Shown: positions 10,083-21,689 of the stretch, one piece after another
Numbering within the stretch: the first letter of the stretch is position 1
Layout: each line of letters opens with the position of its first letter
Source: Haplomitrium mnioides
Taxonomy: Eukaryota; Marchantiophyta; Haplomitriopsida; Calobryales
Assembly (NCBI GenBank): GCA_049999725.1
Contig: JBNGIS010020915.1
Coordinates: 1-47,299 of the forward strand
DNA length: 47,299 bases
Reading direction: 5' to 3'
Notes under the pieces: model-generated
Told to the model about the DNA's origin: nothing
Database searches by the model: none
Seen by the model: only the letters and a program-made list of their open reading frames with translations
Made by a program: the position numbers and the translations under genes

Positions 10083-10560
10083 ATGAAAGCCAAAATATTT
10101 ATTTGTGTTGTTGCATCACTCAATCCAAATGGTAGAACATTTTGGATTGCCAAAGTCCTCAAAGTTTTTTCATTTGATGAGAAAGAGCCTCCAAACCTGA
10201 AACAAGTAAGTGTTCAATGGTTTGCTTGTGAAGCTAAGGATGCATTTTTTTGGACAATATTTCCCAGAAAAAATAGCAGCAACAAAAGGGAAATGTAAAT
10301 CCAAGCTATATATTGATGTACTTGATGTAACACAAATCACAAATGTGTCTTTTGATTTTCTTCTCACACAAAAAAACCAATTGAGAAAAACCACTCTAGT
10401 TACTATTAAATCAAATCTGTTTGAGTACGAAAGACAAAAAGCAATCAATCTTGATGTGTTTGAAAGAGATTCAATCAATGATATTAACACTGAGGCATAT
10501 CGTGTTAATGTTGATGAGTCTTCCGAAGCTGAATCTAAAGAAGTCGACATGAGTGGCTAA
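10083..10560 (+). pseudogene. C-terminal segment of the DUF7869-type gene
   Basis: Two overlapping frames read across one frameshift near 10235-10250. They give FICVVASLNPNGRTFWIAKV and VSVQWFACEA, then FFGQYFPEKIAATKGKCK and a polar acidic tail ending at the stop at 10558-10560. A short strand-rich module with FWIAKV and a Trp-containing strand is typical of the C-terminal region of these proteins and recalls a chromo- or BAH-like fold; that comparison is inference. The frameshift marks the copy as inactive. Confidence 0.45.
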
Positions 10561-11039
10561 AGTCATTTAAGAACCTCATTGCATATTGCGTACTTTCAAT
10601 TTATATTGTAATTTAAGATTGTTATTTTATAAAGTAAGTGAGAATGTTTTGAAGGAATTTGTTGAATTTATCCTCCACCTTGAGCTTTTAAGTGTAAATC
10701 ATTTCAAGTTGATTGTTATTCTCTATGAATGAACCTTCAATCTTTTAGTCAATATTTTCATTTGGTTTGTAAATTATTTTCTTATCCAAAATGTATCTAT
10801 ATTCTTTACTTCTTTATTGCTTGTTAGAGTAGTTTATTGTTTTGGTGTTGCTGAAGCATCTGCCCAAATTAACTACTTAATCTTTTGCTTGTAAGTACTT
10901 TGATATAAAACTTGAAACTTTGAGTGCACTTTCACTCAGATGTAGAGCTTTGTATCCGTTTCACTATAAGATTCTGAATCAGAAAACATAATCTTTAGCG
11001 TGCTTAGAGTTTGTTACAAAAAACAGAACCTTTAGCGTA

Positions 11040-11290
11040 CATATACTTGGTTGTAGAAGTCTGAACCCTATGCGCGTATAGACTTTGATGCTCAAGTCAA
11101 AACTTCATGCGCGCAAAGACTCTGCTATGGAATGTAAAACCAAGGTTCAACATAGTCTTTGTTGCTGAGTGTCGAGATGTTGAGTTTGGGTTCCTATACG
11201 CGCATAGACTTTTGTGTCGATTGTTTAGATGTTGAGCTCGAATTCCTATGCTCGCATAGACTTTCTTGTGGAAGTTCAACCCTTGAGCTT
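11040..11290. repeat. Cluster of TATGCGCGTATA-type palindromic motifs
   Basis: Four close variants occur here: CCTATGCGCGTATAGACTT near 11069, TTCATGCGCGCAAAGACTC near 11104, TCCTATACGCGCATAGACTT near 11190, and TCCTATGCTCGCATAGACTT near 11240. Each is a near-perfect palindrome centred on GCGC. They stand out because the flanks are very AT-rich and poor in CpG. The same motif recurs elsewhere in the window. The cluster lies about 0.5 kb past the end of the DUF7869-type gene, so it may mark that element's 3' end. Confidence 0.75.
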
Positions 11291-13220
11291 CTAAATGTTA
11301 TCAATGATAAATGCAAGTTTCTTGTGAAGATATGCCATAATTTTTATACTTTTCATCGATTTCGAGATATTTTTAGTTTTCATAAAAACTAAGAATATAT
11401 TTGTTTTGGATAATGAAATTGATTCTCTTTCAATTATGGTTGTTAAAACAGTAAAAAGTTCATGTTTTGAGTAGCCTGTTTCTAGTTCAAAGTAGCAACT
11501 ATTTCATGGCTTTAAAACTTCAACTTTTCTGTAGTGTTGTATATAAAATAATTGAAAAGATTTATGAATTGAATCCTATGTGTATCTTAGATTCCACAAC
11601 TAAAACATGTGTATGAGAAACAAGTGTTGTTACCTTTGGTGAATTTTATCAAGGATTTGTAGAATTCAAAATATTTCCAATTGGATCAGATTGGATTTCT
11701 TCAAATTGAATTTCTGCAAATAGATGTTCTGAATCAAGTTTTATTGAGAAGATCCTTCTTTGTTTTAACTTATTCGAGATGTTATTGTTGTGTTAGTTTT
11801 TATTTTAGGTTTAGACTGCGAGTGGAGATCTGTTTTTGATTCTTCTGTATATTCGACTTCTCAAATCGGGTTGATTTGCTGATCATGGTGTCTTCGAAGG
11901 AGCTCTTTTTGCATTTCCAATTTTGTTAAATCATGTCTTTCTTATCTCAATGCTTTGCACTTCTCTTCTTTGACATGTTTCTTTGAATCTATTTCGTAAA
12001 TTGTTTTTCATTTGATCTTTGTTCTTAGATTGATTTGGTAATGCAGAAGTCATGTGATTCTTTAGCCAGACAGACATCAGAAACTTCCCTCTTCAAGAAG
12101 TGCTTCCTCAGAAATCAAGCAAATTTAGTTCTTCAACTCTCTAAGGTATAAGGTATCGACAATCTTCTTTGGTTGAATCATCATTGTAGAAGGTAGATTT
12201 AGTTAAGTTCGGGTGATGAAGTGGTACTTTGGGCATCTCTTCATAGATTCTTTGGCTTTGCATAAGTTGAAGGAAGCATCGAGTTGAAACAATTGTTGAT
12301 GAATAAATAGTTTAGTAATAAGTTTTTCATCAAGAAATCAACTTTTCAAGAAATAATGCATGGATTGTAGCCCATAAGTCCAAAGCAACACTCACTTTCA
12401 ATAATCACTACCGCTCAAACACTTTCACTGAAACTTCAAATGCAACAAATTTGTTCATCTGTTTGTTTGATTTTCGAGACATCAAAACCCTTATAACTTT
12501 CATTGAGTTTTACACAAATGTATGTGAGCTCCAAATGTAGAAAATAACAACGGTCGCATAATCGGATTAATATGGGTTTCTGGTATTCAAACGTCAAAAT
12601 TGTCCTGTAATCTTGAGAAATAGCCACCTCATAAACAACAAATTTGCTTAGCACTTTAGTCAATTCAAAATAATCAAGCACTCCATTTATTTCAACCAAG
12701 AACCAAGCTATGTAAAAGTCAAAGAGTCGTCAAATTGTGAAGTCTACTACACATCAACGTTGATAAGGAGAAAAAACCATATTTATTATTGACTGCTATT
12801 CACACTTCAATTGCAAGAAACACATAATAGCCACAAAAGAAGACAATACGATAAAAACAGAAGCTAAGAAACAATTGAAAGCATCCTATCACTCTAGCAT
12901 CACACACAACTCAAGTCATCTAGTAGTGTTTTGACAAACTTTATAAATGGAACGAATAAAAACAATAAAAAAATATCTAGGAAATAAGTTAAACAAAGTA
13001 TATATTTATAATTTTACATATATAAAGAAACCCAATCTTGATGGCCAAGAAAGAAAATTTGAAAGAAGAGGTTACATCAAAAAGAAGAAAATTTTATTAA
13101 AAAAAAATAAAATTAATATTTATATTCTAAAATTTCTAAATAAATTTAGTAAAGAAGTTGCTTTTAACAAGTTAGATAATTTTCACCCAATAAAGCAATA
13201 TTAAAGTAATCAACAAACAA
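11291..13220. other. AT-rich intergenic sequence, no gene recognised
   Basis: Short frames only. An 87-codon minus-strand frame (12436-12699) and an 85-codon Lys/Ile-rich plus-strand frame (12947-13204) follow base composition and show no family features. No repeat structure was noticed beyond short A and T runs. Confidence 0.5.
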
Positions 13221-13223
13221 GAA

Positions 13224-13897
13224 TCAACTCTTGAATTTCTTTCTCAATCTCTTGATATTAGCACCATGAATTTCTCTCTTCATATATCTTCTCCCTAATA
13301 TTATGTCATTATCTAAATCAATTTCTTCTAATCTAAGACTAGTATAGTAATCTATTATTAGATCAGTAATAATGTAATTAGCATAATGCAATAACGCAGA
13401 GAGAAATGCGGTACATGTTGCCAATGCTTTGACGTCATGTTGAGAGACATGACGTGACCTTGGTGAACTCAGACTTGCTGAATTTGGGTACACGCAAACC
13501 TCGTTACTCAAGAATCTCGCTAAGATTAAAAGAGAAAACTCATCGAGTTCAAAGTCCCATAGCATCGTGGAATTCTCAGCTGCTACACGCAGTGTAATCC
13601 TACTTGATGCATTATACAGTAAGCATTCTTTATCTCAAACACATGATCCTTGATTTTGGTGAAGACACTTTCACGACTTGTGGTCCGAATCTCGCTCTGA
13701 GACTCCCGATGTAAAACGCTGAAGCTCGTCGATCCAATGTTAAAGGAAATGACAGGTAGAAAAATATATCTCCGTAGTGGAAGAAAATGCAAGAATTGTG
13801 AATTGCATGGTCTTTCATCGATAATCGGCGAAAGAGCATCACAAACTCCCAAGGTCAAAGAGATCAGACACTCTGGAACATTCAGCAATGCACACAT
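13224..13897 (-). CDS. Hypothetical frames downstream of the nucleotidase gene
   Basis: Two minus-strand frames follow one another: 13583-13897 (104 codons) and 13224-13565 (113 codons, containing VKALATCTAFLSALLHYANY and ending KRLRKKFKS). Base composition over about 13400-14150 is less AT-rich than the DNA to the left and similar to that near the nucleotidase gene. They could be exons of a small gene or 3'-flanking sequence. No domain is recognised, and splice sites joining the two were not established. Confidence that either is coding is low. Confidence 0.2.
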
Positions 13898-14381
13898 ACG
13901 AGTGCCCTTCGCAGCACGACTTCTCCCCTTGCTGATTGTTATGCCCCATCGCTGAAAACTCTCCGCTGTTCGATAATAGATGGAACCTTTCGAGCCGAAA
14001 GGTGACGAGAAAGAAAACGTCAGTAGTCACTCTCTCGGCCTTTAGCTTAGAATGTCCGACAATTACTCGCGATGCTTCTCTGATGCGTCACGCGAAAAAT
14101 ATACACAGAAAATTTTCAACATGTCCACAGATTTAAATGAAATATGGGGCATCAAGTCCCAGGATGAGAATTGAATATCTTGAGAAGTTTGCTAAGGGTT
14201 ACATGTAGGCACGGAGCAATCTATCACAAGCGACAGAGACAAGTGGGAAATTTAATATTCTCACTGTCTTTACACAATGATGTGGCTCTTACTTCGCAAC
14301 CACGGTTGCAAGAGAGCACCTCTTATTACATTAAAGAATTGATGTAATTGTACAGAATCGAAACCTCTATGTGAAGCTCGA

Positions 14382-17300
14382 TCAAGAGCACAGAATGTCC
14401 ATCTCATGCGGCATGTAATCTTCAGTCGTCCGGTAGGACTTGTCTGGAGAATAGTAAATCAAATTTGACACATGGCTGGTGTAAAGACATGCAAACCGTT
14501 CCACCTGTCCTCGTATGCATCCATTGCAACCAAGCCAATCCTGTTACAAATCCGATGAGTGGGAGTACAAACTGAAGGATCAAGAGTAGCCAGCATCAAA
14601 ATCTCACCTGATGGGCGAATCGGGAATTTTGATATCCCGTCTTCATCAGCTGACCCCAAATGTTGTGGAACTACAAATTAAAGAGCGTGAGTCAGAACTC
14701 GGCATGAATGGACAAACGACCACCAAAACTCAACCCCGTTAAATTCTGAGCCCATCACTTCGTTCCTTGAACTTTTAAAGGCATGGCGGCTTCTTGGATA
14801 AATTTGTTCGTTGGCCCTGCAGCATGTCTGGATCCATCACAAAGTTTGAGGTAATGAAATCTAACGAGAAGCGCCGAAGGCTCGGTCTGGTATTCAAGAT
14901 GTGCGTGGTGTCGGCCCGCTAAGCTTGTAGCGTAATGCACAGTTGCTACAGACGGCCAGAATAAAAGTAGAGGATGCGAGTTTTAAATCTATATCCATGG
15001 TCTTTGAGCACTAGGCAGTGTGAAACTTTCACCCAGACAAATTTTCTAATTGCTAACTCGTACTGGTGCGCTCTCTTACTTTTGGACCTCTCTAGACACA
15101 ACCAGCATGTATTAGTGGAGTGGGTGTATGTTCCTATGGTAGATGTCTTGCTGTTTGACTTCTTTAGACCATTACGGAGATTGTAGGAGACACTACCAGT
15201 TTTCTGTTGGCGCAGTCAAGGTTGCTTAAAAATCACATCAAATTGAATTGAGAGAATTGAATTGAATTGAATCAAATCCCAGCGAGAGTCAGAGAATGTA
15301 ATAGAATTTGATGAGAGAGAGACCTTATGATGGCAGTCTCGCTGATGCTGACGATGCAATCTTCTGAGATGATCTCTTTGGCTCTGCAGAAAGCTCAACA
15401 ATTGTAAATACACCATTTCAAAGAAGTAAGGAAACTGCATCGTTGAACTGACGAATTCGCAGCTAATAGTAGAAAACAATAAATTTTGAATCTTACCTGC
15501 ACTAATTCCATGTCAGCAGCTCTTGCTTGCTTTGCTTCAGAGTATTCCTCAGATCTGAAGATGGCAACACACAGCAACAGTCATGAACTGCCATGCATTG
15601 CAACTATTAACGTTTTATGATTGGTGAACTATTCCTCATCGAATGACAAGACTTTCAAGATTCACTACAGTCCAAGGTTGCCATCCCTTCGGCACAAGCT
15701 GAAGCATGGACGTTATTTAGCAAAGCGTACCCACGATGCTCAATCTAAGTCTACCAGAGAGAACCTTAGTAAGAGACAATAAGGACCATACTTGAGATCC
15801 CACTCTAGCCGCTGTAAAGTATCTTCCAACCCATCCAGCTGCTGCCTTAAGTTTTGAACTTCCTGAACAGAAACACCACTTCAGAAGATTCAAATAGTGC
15901 TCATTCCGATGCTCTCAATATTTCTCACAGTCCGATCACCAATTCGAATCTCAGCCTACAGGGTACGAACATTGTCAAACTCAACATCAATTACCGCTAA
16001 TAGGACTTCCTGGAAGGCATATCTAATCACTCACAGTTACCTTATGAATATCTGCAGTAAGGTTGAGAATCTGAAGCTCATTCTCAAGTTCAGGCACTAC
16101 CAGCATCGTTCGCCATCCTGTTGAGAATCCCCAAATTATTTGTTCTCAATAATCTTTACTAGATTAAATACGTTTCCCCTCTTCTAGAAGCTTGACCCAT
16201 TAGCGATTGGTGAGATAAATATTCACAAACAAGATCATGCAAGATTCAAGGAAACTAGCAGAGTTTCATTACCAAGTGCCTTCTTGCTGCGCAAAATGTC
16301 TCCATAAATGTGATCTCCGACATATAAGACCTGTACAGAAGCTACGGTCTGGAGACTGTAAGATGATACAAATATTTTCTCTTTGCACCATCAACTCTGA
16401 GACAGTGGCAGGGGAGGCTCACAAAAGTTTGTAGTAATAGAGGATGTGCGGATCAGATGAACTTATACACCACAACATTTAGCACCTGTGCGCTTGCTTC
16501 AATAGCAAGTAATCTGTGTAGATGCGTCACGCTCCCTCCCTGATCACACAAATCACAACTTGGTAAAACAAATATTTTTTAAATGGCTAAAAGCCAGCGA
16601 ATGTACAACCAGCTCAACAGCTAAGCTGTAATTTTCTCTCAAGGTATAAACTGAACTGCAGATCACCAGGAGGGTCTCTCAGCCCTGCAATAAAAACTTT
16701 CCTGATACTGTATAGCAATGTAGATATGCAGAGAAACAAAATATCTTTATAAGTATTGAGAAAACTCCAAACGTACAAACTCAGGTACCCAATCATAAGT
16801 TAATCAAGATGATTTGTGCTGAAGATTGAAAAGACTAACCCACCCACCCACAAACTCCGGCAAGCCCCTCTCTTCAGTCACTAGAGGAACAGTACGGTGG
16901 TGTGCATAGAGTTGTCAAGCATGTGCCATAGACCTCTAAACAACACCATGAGTAGTATTGACAGCATACAACTCCTTTGCCACAGACTTAGTCAGCTCCC
17001 AGCTGTGGATATAAGTCCAGAAGCAAAACTGACGTCCAAAGTTTCTGTTACTTTTCCTGAAGCGATGGGAAAACTTAGGCATAGTGTTGGCTATGACTGA
17101 CCTCCAACCTACTATTAAAAAAAGTTTTAACTAAGAAAAATCCAAAGAGGAAGGCAACAGGAATTGAGAAGCAGCAGACGAAAGTGAAAATAGGAAGGAG
17201 AGGAGGTTAGCAAAAGGAGAAGAAGATGTTAGTTGATTAGAAAGTAGGAAATGGAGAGAAAGAAAACCACACATACATTTGGCAGTAACTAAATGAAAGT

Positions 17301-20178
17301 AAAAAAGACAGAGAACGACACTAGGTGCATCACAACTACTATGATGTAGAGTTCAGCCATTACAATGCTATATCAGTCAAGTTTCAGAACAATCAGCCTT
17401 ATCTTTTCACCATATCATTATAAAAATCTTGGTACTGCATTTCCGGAAGTAAAAGGAAAAATAGGTCAGAGGACTCGACCAAAAAACAAAGCTAATCACA
17501 GCTACTTGCCTGAAATACTCTGCAACCTTGGTCGATTTTTGTTCTTGAAACCTTTTCTACATCAGCTCCCACCTGCAAGTGAGTTAATACAAGCAAGGAG
17601 TTAAACTTTAAAGAGAAAGGTTCTCAATTACAGACATACAAACCTGTTCAGGCATAAGCTTGCATTCTACATGCTTCATTTGGATCACCAAGCACGCCCA
17701 TAACACGCTACTGACAGGTTCTTGTTACCATAGGAAAATCGCTGAGCATCCTATACCTGTGCTAAAGGGCTGCCATTATCTGTGTTCTGGAGCATCCCAG
17801 TTTTAAGGTCCACTTCAAATAATGGTGCCCGATTCCCATCCAAGAAGAAAACAGGTTTCGCACTGTACACAGAGTCGAACGGATAAACAGGATGAGGAAT
17901 TTGGAATAAAAAAGCTTACTAAGGTGCTCCTACCTGAAAAGCTCACGGGACTTGCATATCTCATAGAATGAATTATTGAGCTCAAAGAAACCTGCATCAG
18001 GTTTGTAGGCATTGAACTTACCTGCCTGTGATAACAACATCGAAGTAGTTCAACCATTCATCATCACGAGGGAGACCCCCATCTGTTCCAGACTTGCCAA
18101 ACAGGTAGTTCATAACAACGTGTGTATAATCCCAAAAACTGCATGGTTGAGCAAAAAAATATAAACTTAGACTTGATTGGGAGCATAAAGAGAGCGTGTT
18201 AGGCAGCAACCATATCGTAAGTAAAACAGATAGACAAGTGAGGAGGTAAGGTGAATAACACAAAATACATTTTGTCTGGATAGAAGCTGCACAACTTAAC
18301 ACACATCCTTCCATAGAAGTGGATTTCAGAGTACCTATTGGTTACAATAAACGTCATCCGACCAGAATCTCGCAGCATCTTCAGCATTGATATAAGCTGT
18401 TTGTCTTCATAAATGTACCTGCATCGGACGAAATCTTTTCTAGTTCTCGTTTTGATTTACAAGTTCTGCATACATGTTCTAATAACAATGTCCAGGCTGA
18501 TCGTTTAACTAGACGAAAATGTTTGTGAAAATGATAAAAGGACTTACTTTCCCGGATTATGGGCAACAGCTTGCTTCAAAGTACCATCCCGATGGCATAA
18601 GTCAACAGCTGCTCGCACATCTCTGTACATTTCAGAAAAACTGCAAGCAAAAATGTGTTGTAAGATCTAACTTCCACTAGGTACCAAGCCAAAGGACTAT
18701 GCATACGAGGCCCTGAATGTACCTGGAGCCACGAGGTACTTTTTCTGGAAATTGTTCCCTCAGATCAACCAATTGAGCAAACAAATAGGCTTCTGCCAGA
18801 GAGAATAGTGTATCGATTAGAGCGTAGTCTGGTTCATCAAATGATTCTCGAGAAAGTGTGTTCCCGTAAGTGGACATACGATCCTCCCTTGACATCTCTT
18901 TGAAACCGTGGTAAGCGACCTTCACATATTTGTGTCGATCCATCTGGATGATCATCGATTAGAAGTACAGGTCGTAATAAATAAGCCATCCATAGTAGAA
19001 AAAATTATCAAAATCCACCAAAGCATCACAGGATGGACACTATTCTTCATGCCCAGGAAATGGGTACTGATCAGTACAAAACACGAAGAAATGGGAATTT
19101 GAATCATGCCAAGAGATTTCATTTTCAGGCGAGCCCATACCTTAAGAATGTTGCCTCTCTTCTTGTCTAAAACAAGTCCCCTCACCATGTATTTGCAATC
19201 AAATTTCCAGTCTAGCAGCTGCATAGGAATTGAATTCAAAATCCATGGTATTTGGTTGCGTCAATTCATCGGCAAATAATTACAATTTAAAACATGAGAA
19301 AATCCGCATCACGACAATTTATTGCAAAGAGGTAAAATGAAAACCTCTTCGGAATAGCCCAAGTCGTGCACAAGCTTTTTAATGGTCCCCATGTAGGCAA
19401 GGGTTTCAAACGTTTCCGCTTTATACTGAGCTAGCGTGTAGTCCATGTCAAATCCAACCGCGACAATGCTCTTCATATTCAAAGATCGATTGCAGAAAAT
19501 GTGCTTTCCGTGATCAACCGGGCTAACCCACCCCCTAGATGATGGTGCGAACTCATATTTAACCCAACCATTACGAGAATGCGGAGCAGCCTCTGCGTTC
19601 AATCGTGCTTTCTTGGACAACGCAACTTCTGCTATTAACAAAGAAGAGAAAAGAAACCCACGTAAGCTGGTCTTTCTTCTACATTTCTCGAAACATCACT
19701 CGAGTCGACTCCATCCAGAGGTTCATGTGAAGAGCAGCACAGAATTCAAAGACTTTACGAAAGGACAGCGCTAAGCATAATTGACATAAATACGTGCGAA
19801 CTCAAACATTTGCAGTCAAGCACAAATTGTAAGACACAATGTAGCTGGACACGAAACTAATGTTGCAAAATTACCATGCTCTTTCAAGTCCTCTTGTCTG
19901 TGCAGCCTTTCCCCGCAATTAGATTCGCCCATGGCTGCCATCATCCGAAACGATGTCCCAACACACTTCGAGACCCGTCGCGTAGCACCTAGTCCTGCCC
20001 ATGCAAGCAGAACTGTTTTCCATGATTGCAGCCCACAGCCAACGTACCCGCCATCTCTTGCGACTAGAGGGAGTCCTGAAAGAGCTCCCGGTGAGGAGCT
20101 AATGGACAAGTGCGACACACACCAAACCAAGGACCTGTGCAGATGATGCACGGATGATAACGATACCGCGGGAAGCAT
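14382..20178 (-). CDS. HAD-superfamily 5'-nucleotidase (cN-II / NT5DC type), 17 coding exons
   Basis: Predicted to remove the 5'-phosphate from purine nucleotides (IMP/GMP-type 5'-nucleotidase family). Coding exons, minus strand: 20178-19875, 19631-19345, 19218-19141, 18943-18723, 18640-18548, 18418-18335, 18138-18022, 17862-17757, 17572-17510, 16539-16486, 16330-16273, 16117-16041, 15862-15792, 15554-15497, 15383-15324, 14670-14608, 14504-14382. They sum to 1917 bases, 638 residues, and every junction keeps frame. Catalytic motifs are complete: DMDYT at residues 163-167, FIVTNS at 351-356, SAKP with Lys397, and YVGDHIYGD at 472-480. Residues about 515-590 are charged and coiled-coil-like. 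The end reads ERFACLYTSHVSNLIYYSPD and PHEMDILCS. I chose the Met at 20178 because the first 100 residues (MLPAVSLSSVHHLHRSL) look like an organelle-targeting peptide. An in-frame Met at 20379 would add 67 residues. Intron 9 begins with GC. Targeting and substrate are inference. Confidence 0.9.
16540..17509 (-). other. Intron 9 of the nucleotidase gene, GC-AG type, 970 bp
   Basis: The upstream exon ends RVFQ at a junction reading CAG/GCAAGT, and the next exon starts GGSVTHLH after TGATCAG. The joined peptide RVFQGGSVTHLHRLL matches the conserved VFQGGN.GHLH segment of the family, so GC at 17509-17508 is very likely the true donor. It is the longest intron of the gene. Confidence 0.8.
17934..17991 (-). 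other. Candidate cryptic or duplicated exon within intron 7 of the nucleotidase gene
   Basis: A 58-base segment with a good acceptor (CTGATGCAG before it) and donor (TTTTCAG/GTAGGA) lies inside intron 7 (18021-17863). One frame, continued upstream, reads KPDAGFFELNNSFYEICKS, which resembles the adjacent real exon KPVFFLDGNRAPLFEV. With the standard exon 7 donor, inclusion gives an early stop. With an alternative GC donor (ATCACAG/GCAGGT) it would stay in frame. Real splicing is not visible. Confidence 0.3.
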
Positions 20179-21400
20179 GGATATATCTGACAACAACCAC
20201 CAATTGACGAGATTAAGGCGAGCAAGCAGCTTTAAAGAGGGTGAAAAGCGCAGCAGCAAGTTAATGTGCAGAGATGAAAGTAAAGTACACCTGAGAAAAT
20301 TGACAGCAATTCCTGCTACCGATTCCACCACAGATATACCGATGCCAAAGTTTATTGCAGGCAAGCATTTACTTGACACTCACGGATTAAGTCCCCGGCA
20401 ACTATAACTGCACTCGGGATCAGGTTCATCACCTTTCGAACATGGAATGAAACGGACGAATCGAGTTGGCATAGGGACAAACTATCGAACAAGATTTTTG
20501 CCACTGTGACTGGGAACGGTTTTCATCATCCACGAAATTTCATTTCTGAAATCACCACCGATTGAAAAAACAGCACTCTCATAAAAATACAAAATAGAAT
20601 TCAAATAAAACACAGATCTTGGCATACTTGCTGCATGACACTAGGCAATCGTTCAACACTGGCCAAGCGCAGATGGTCACTACGTTGATCGGGCGTAAAG
20701 TGTCTTAGGTTATACGAGGATAAGTACAGTGGAGTACAGTACTTGATGACGAAGAAGGAGAGCTTGGATCGAGAGAGCAATTGCCTTCCTGAGGATATCC
20801 AATCAAAAATGGAATGCTTTTCGTGAGCAGCCCAGGATGAGGACTAGATGAGAGGGAATTGACGAAGACAGATGCAAAGTGCTGCGTGCGTGCAGAATCG
20901 AGGAGAGAATGAGTACTTGTTGTGGAAGAGCAAATTTTGATGGATGGCCGCCGTCCTCAGCCACTGTTGCGAGTGAAAAAGACGCTGTGTTAGCAGATGA
21001 GAGGAGCAATAGCAGGCGGATCCAGCGTGGCGCGCTTGGTGGTTGTTCTGAACAGCCGAACCTTATGTTTAGATTTGCAATTAGAACCGATCGTCTTCAC
21101 ATTCTGGTCTGGATTCTATTAAATTTCAAGGACAATGTTAGGTGTGTTTACTTGTTGCGTTTTGCTCTTTCCCGTAGATACAGAGTTGAGAACACGCTCA
21201 TAGTTACGTTCTTCATAATTGGAAAAGAGAGTTTAAAATTTGGCAAGAACATGTCACCAAGCCTCTGTATGTACATGCCTGATAGTATGGTAATAAAATT
21301 GGGCATTGCTTACTTTCCGAAGGAATGCGGTGAATGTCTTCAAGTCAAAGGCAAGGACATAGAGTTGCGAACAGTAACCACGTAAATAAACTCAAGATTG
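20179..21400 (-). promoter_or_regulatory. Upstream region of the nucleotidase gene
   Basis: Non-repetitive sequence, less AT-rich than the neighbouring transposons, lying directly 5' of the nucleotidase coding region. It should hold the 5' leader and promoter. The first 200 bases are an in-frame extension without stops, so the true start may lie further upstream. No convincing TATA element or start site could be picked. A 168-codon plus-strand frame (20879-21385) lies here but shows no family features. Confidence 0.4.
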
Positions 21401-21689
21401 CAGTTTGGATGGATGCTACTGTTGTTTTCGTGCGTGCTGAGTAATCTACTATGTCAATGTACTTTGCAAACAGAGAAGAGAACTTAACTTACTGATTTGC
21501 TTACGATTTCCATATTCTCAAGCGACAACGCGAAGAGAAACACGCTTGAATCACAATAGAACCAGGAAGGTGCAGGGACGAGCCTCACACTTGGTCAATT
21601 CAACTCATCGCACCATCATAGTCGACCAACCGAGTACTGCGTGACTCCTGCAGGGTATACATGAAACAATCTACGAGTCTGATTTCTTA

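Larger units (their letters stand above)
2231..10560 (+). pseudogene. Decayed DUF7869-type gene (possible uncharacterised transposase), interrupted by a transposon
   Basis: Several frames line up with plant proteins of the uncharacterised DUF7869 group. An N-terminal part lies at 2231-3267. A Cys/Arg-rich part follows at about 3340-3615 and ends in GNRELSTKG. After the insertion at 3618-7646 come HEWMESFFRD, NSFTKWEVYDYYK and FTKHWRTHFPNVKIPKC (about 7660-7870). The core follows: ERTKLANHQRK, YLGIVIDRMDHKK and IPH (8840-8975), LPPTLYLQLDNTT (about 9150-9193), and KVGFLTVGHTHDQINQMF (about 9260-9318). A C-terminal part runs at 10083-10560 and ends in a stop. Frameshifts and in-frame stops mean it cannot encode a full protein. 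The ordered Asp, Asp and His/Asp motifs on predicted strands resemble an RNase H-like DDE fold. That, and a role as a transposase, are my inference. Family resemblance is from memory, without a search. Confidence 0.68.

Noticed and set aside
12947-13204. Lys/Ile-rich 85-codon frame, considered as organelle-derived sequence
   Set aside because: Composition alone explains it. No organelle gene motif is present.
20879-21385. A 168-codon plus-strand frame upstream of the nucleotidase gene
   Set aside because: It lies in the presumed promoter and has no recognisable domain. A divergent gene could not be supported.
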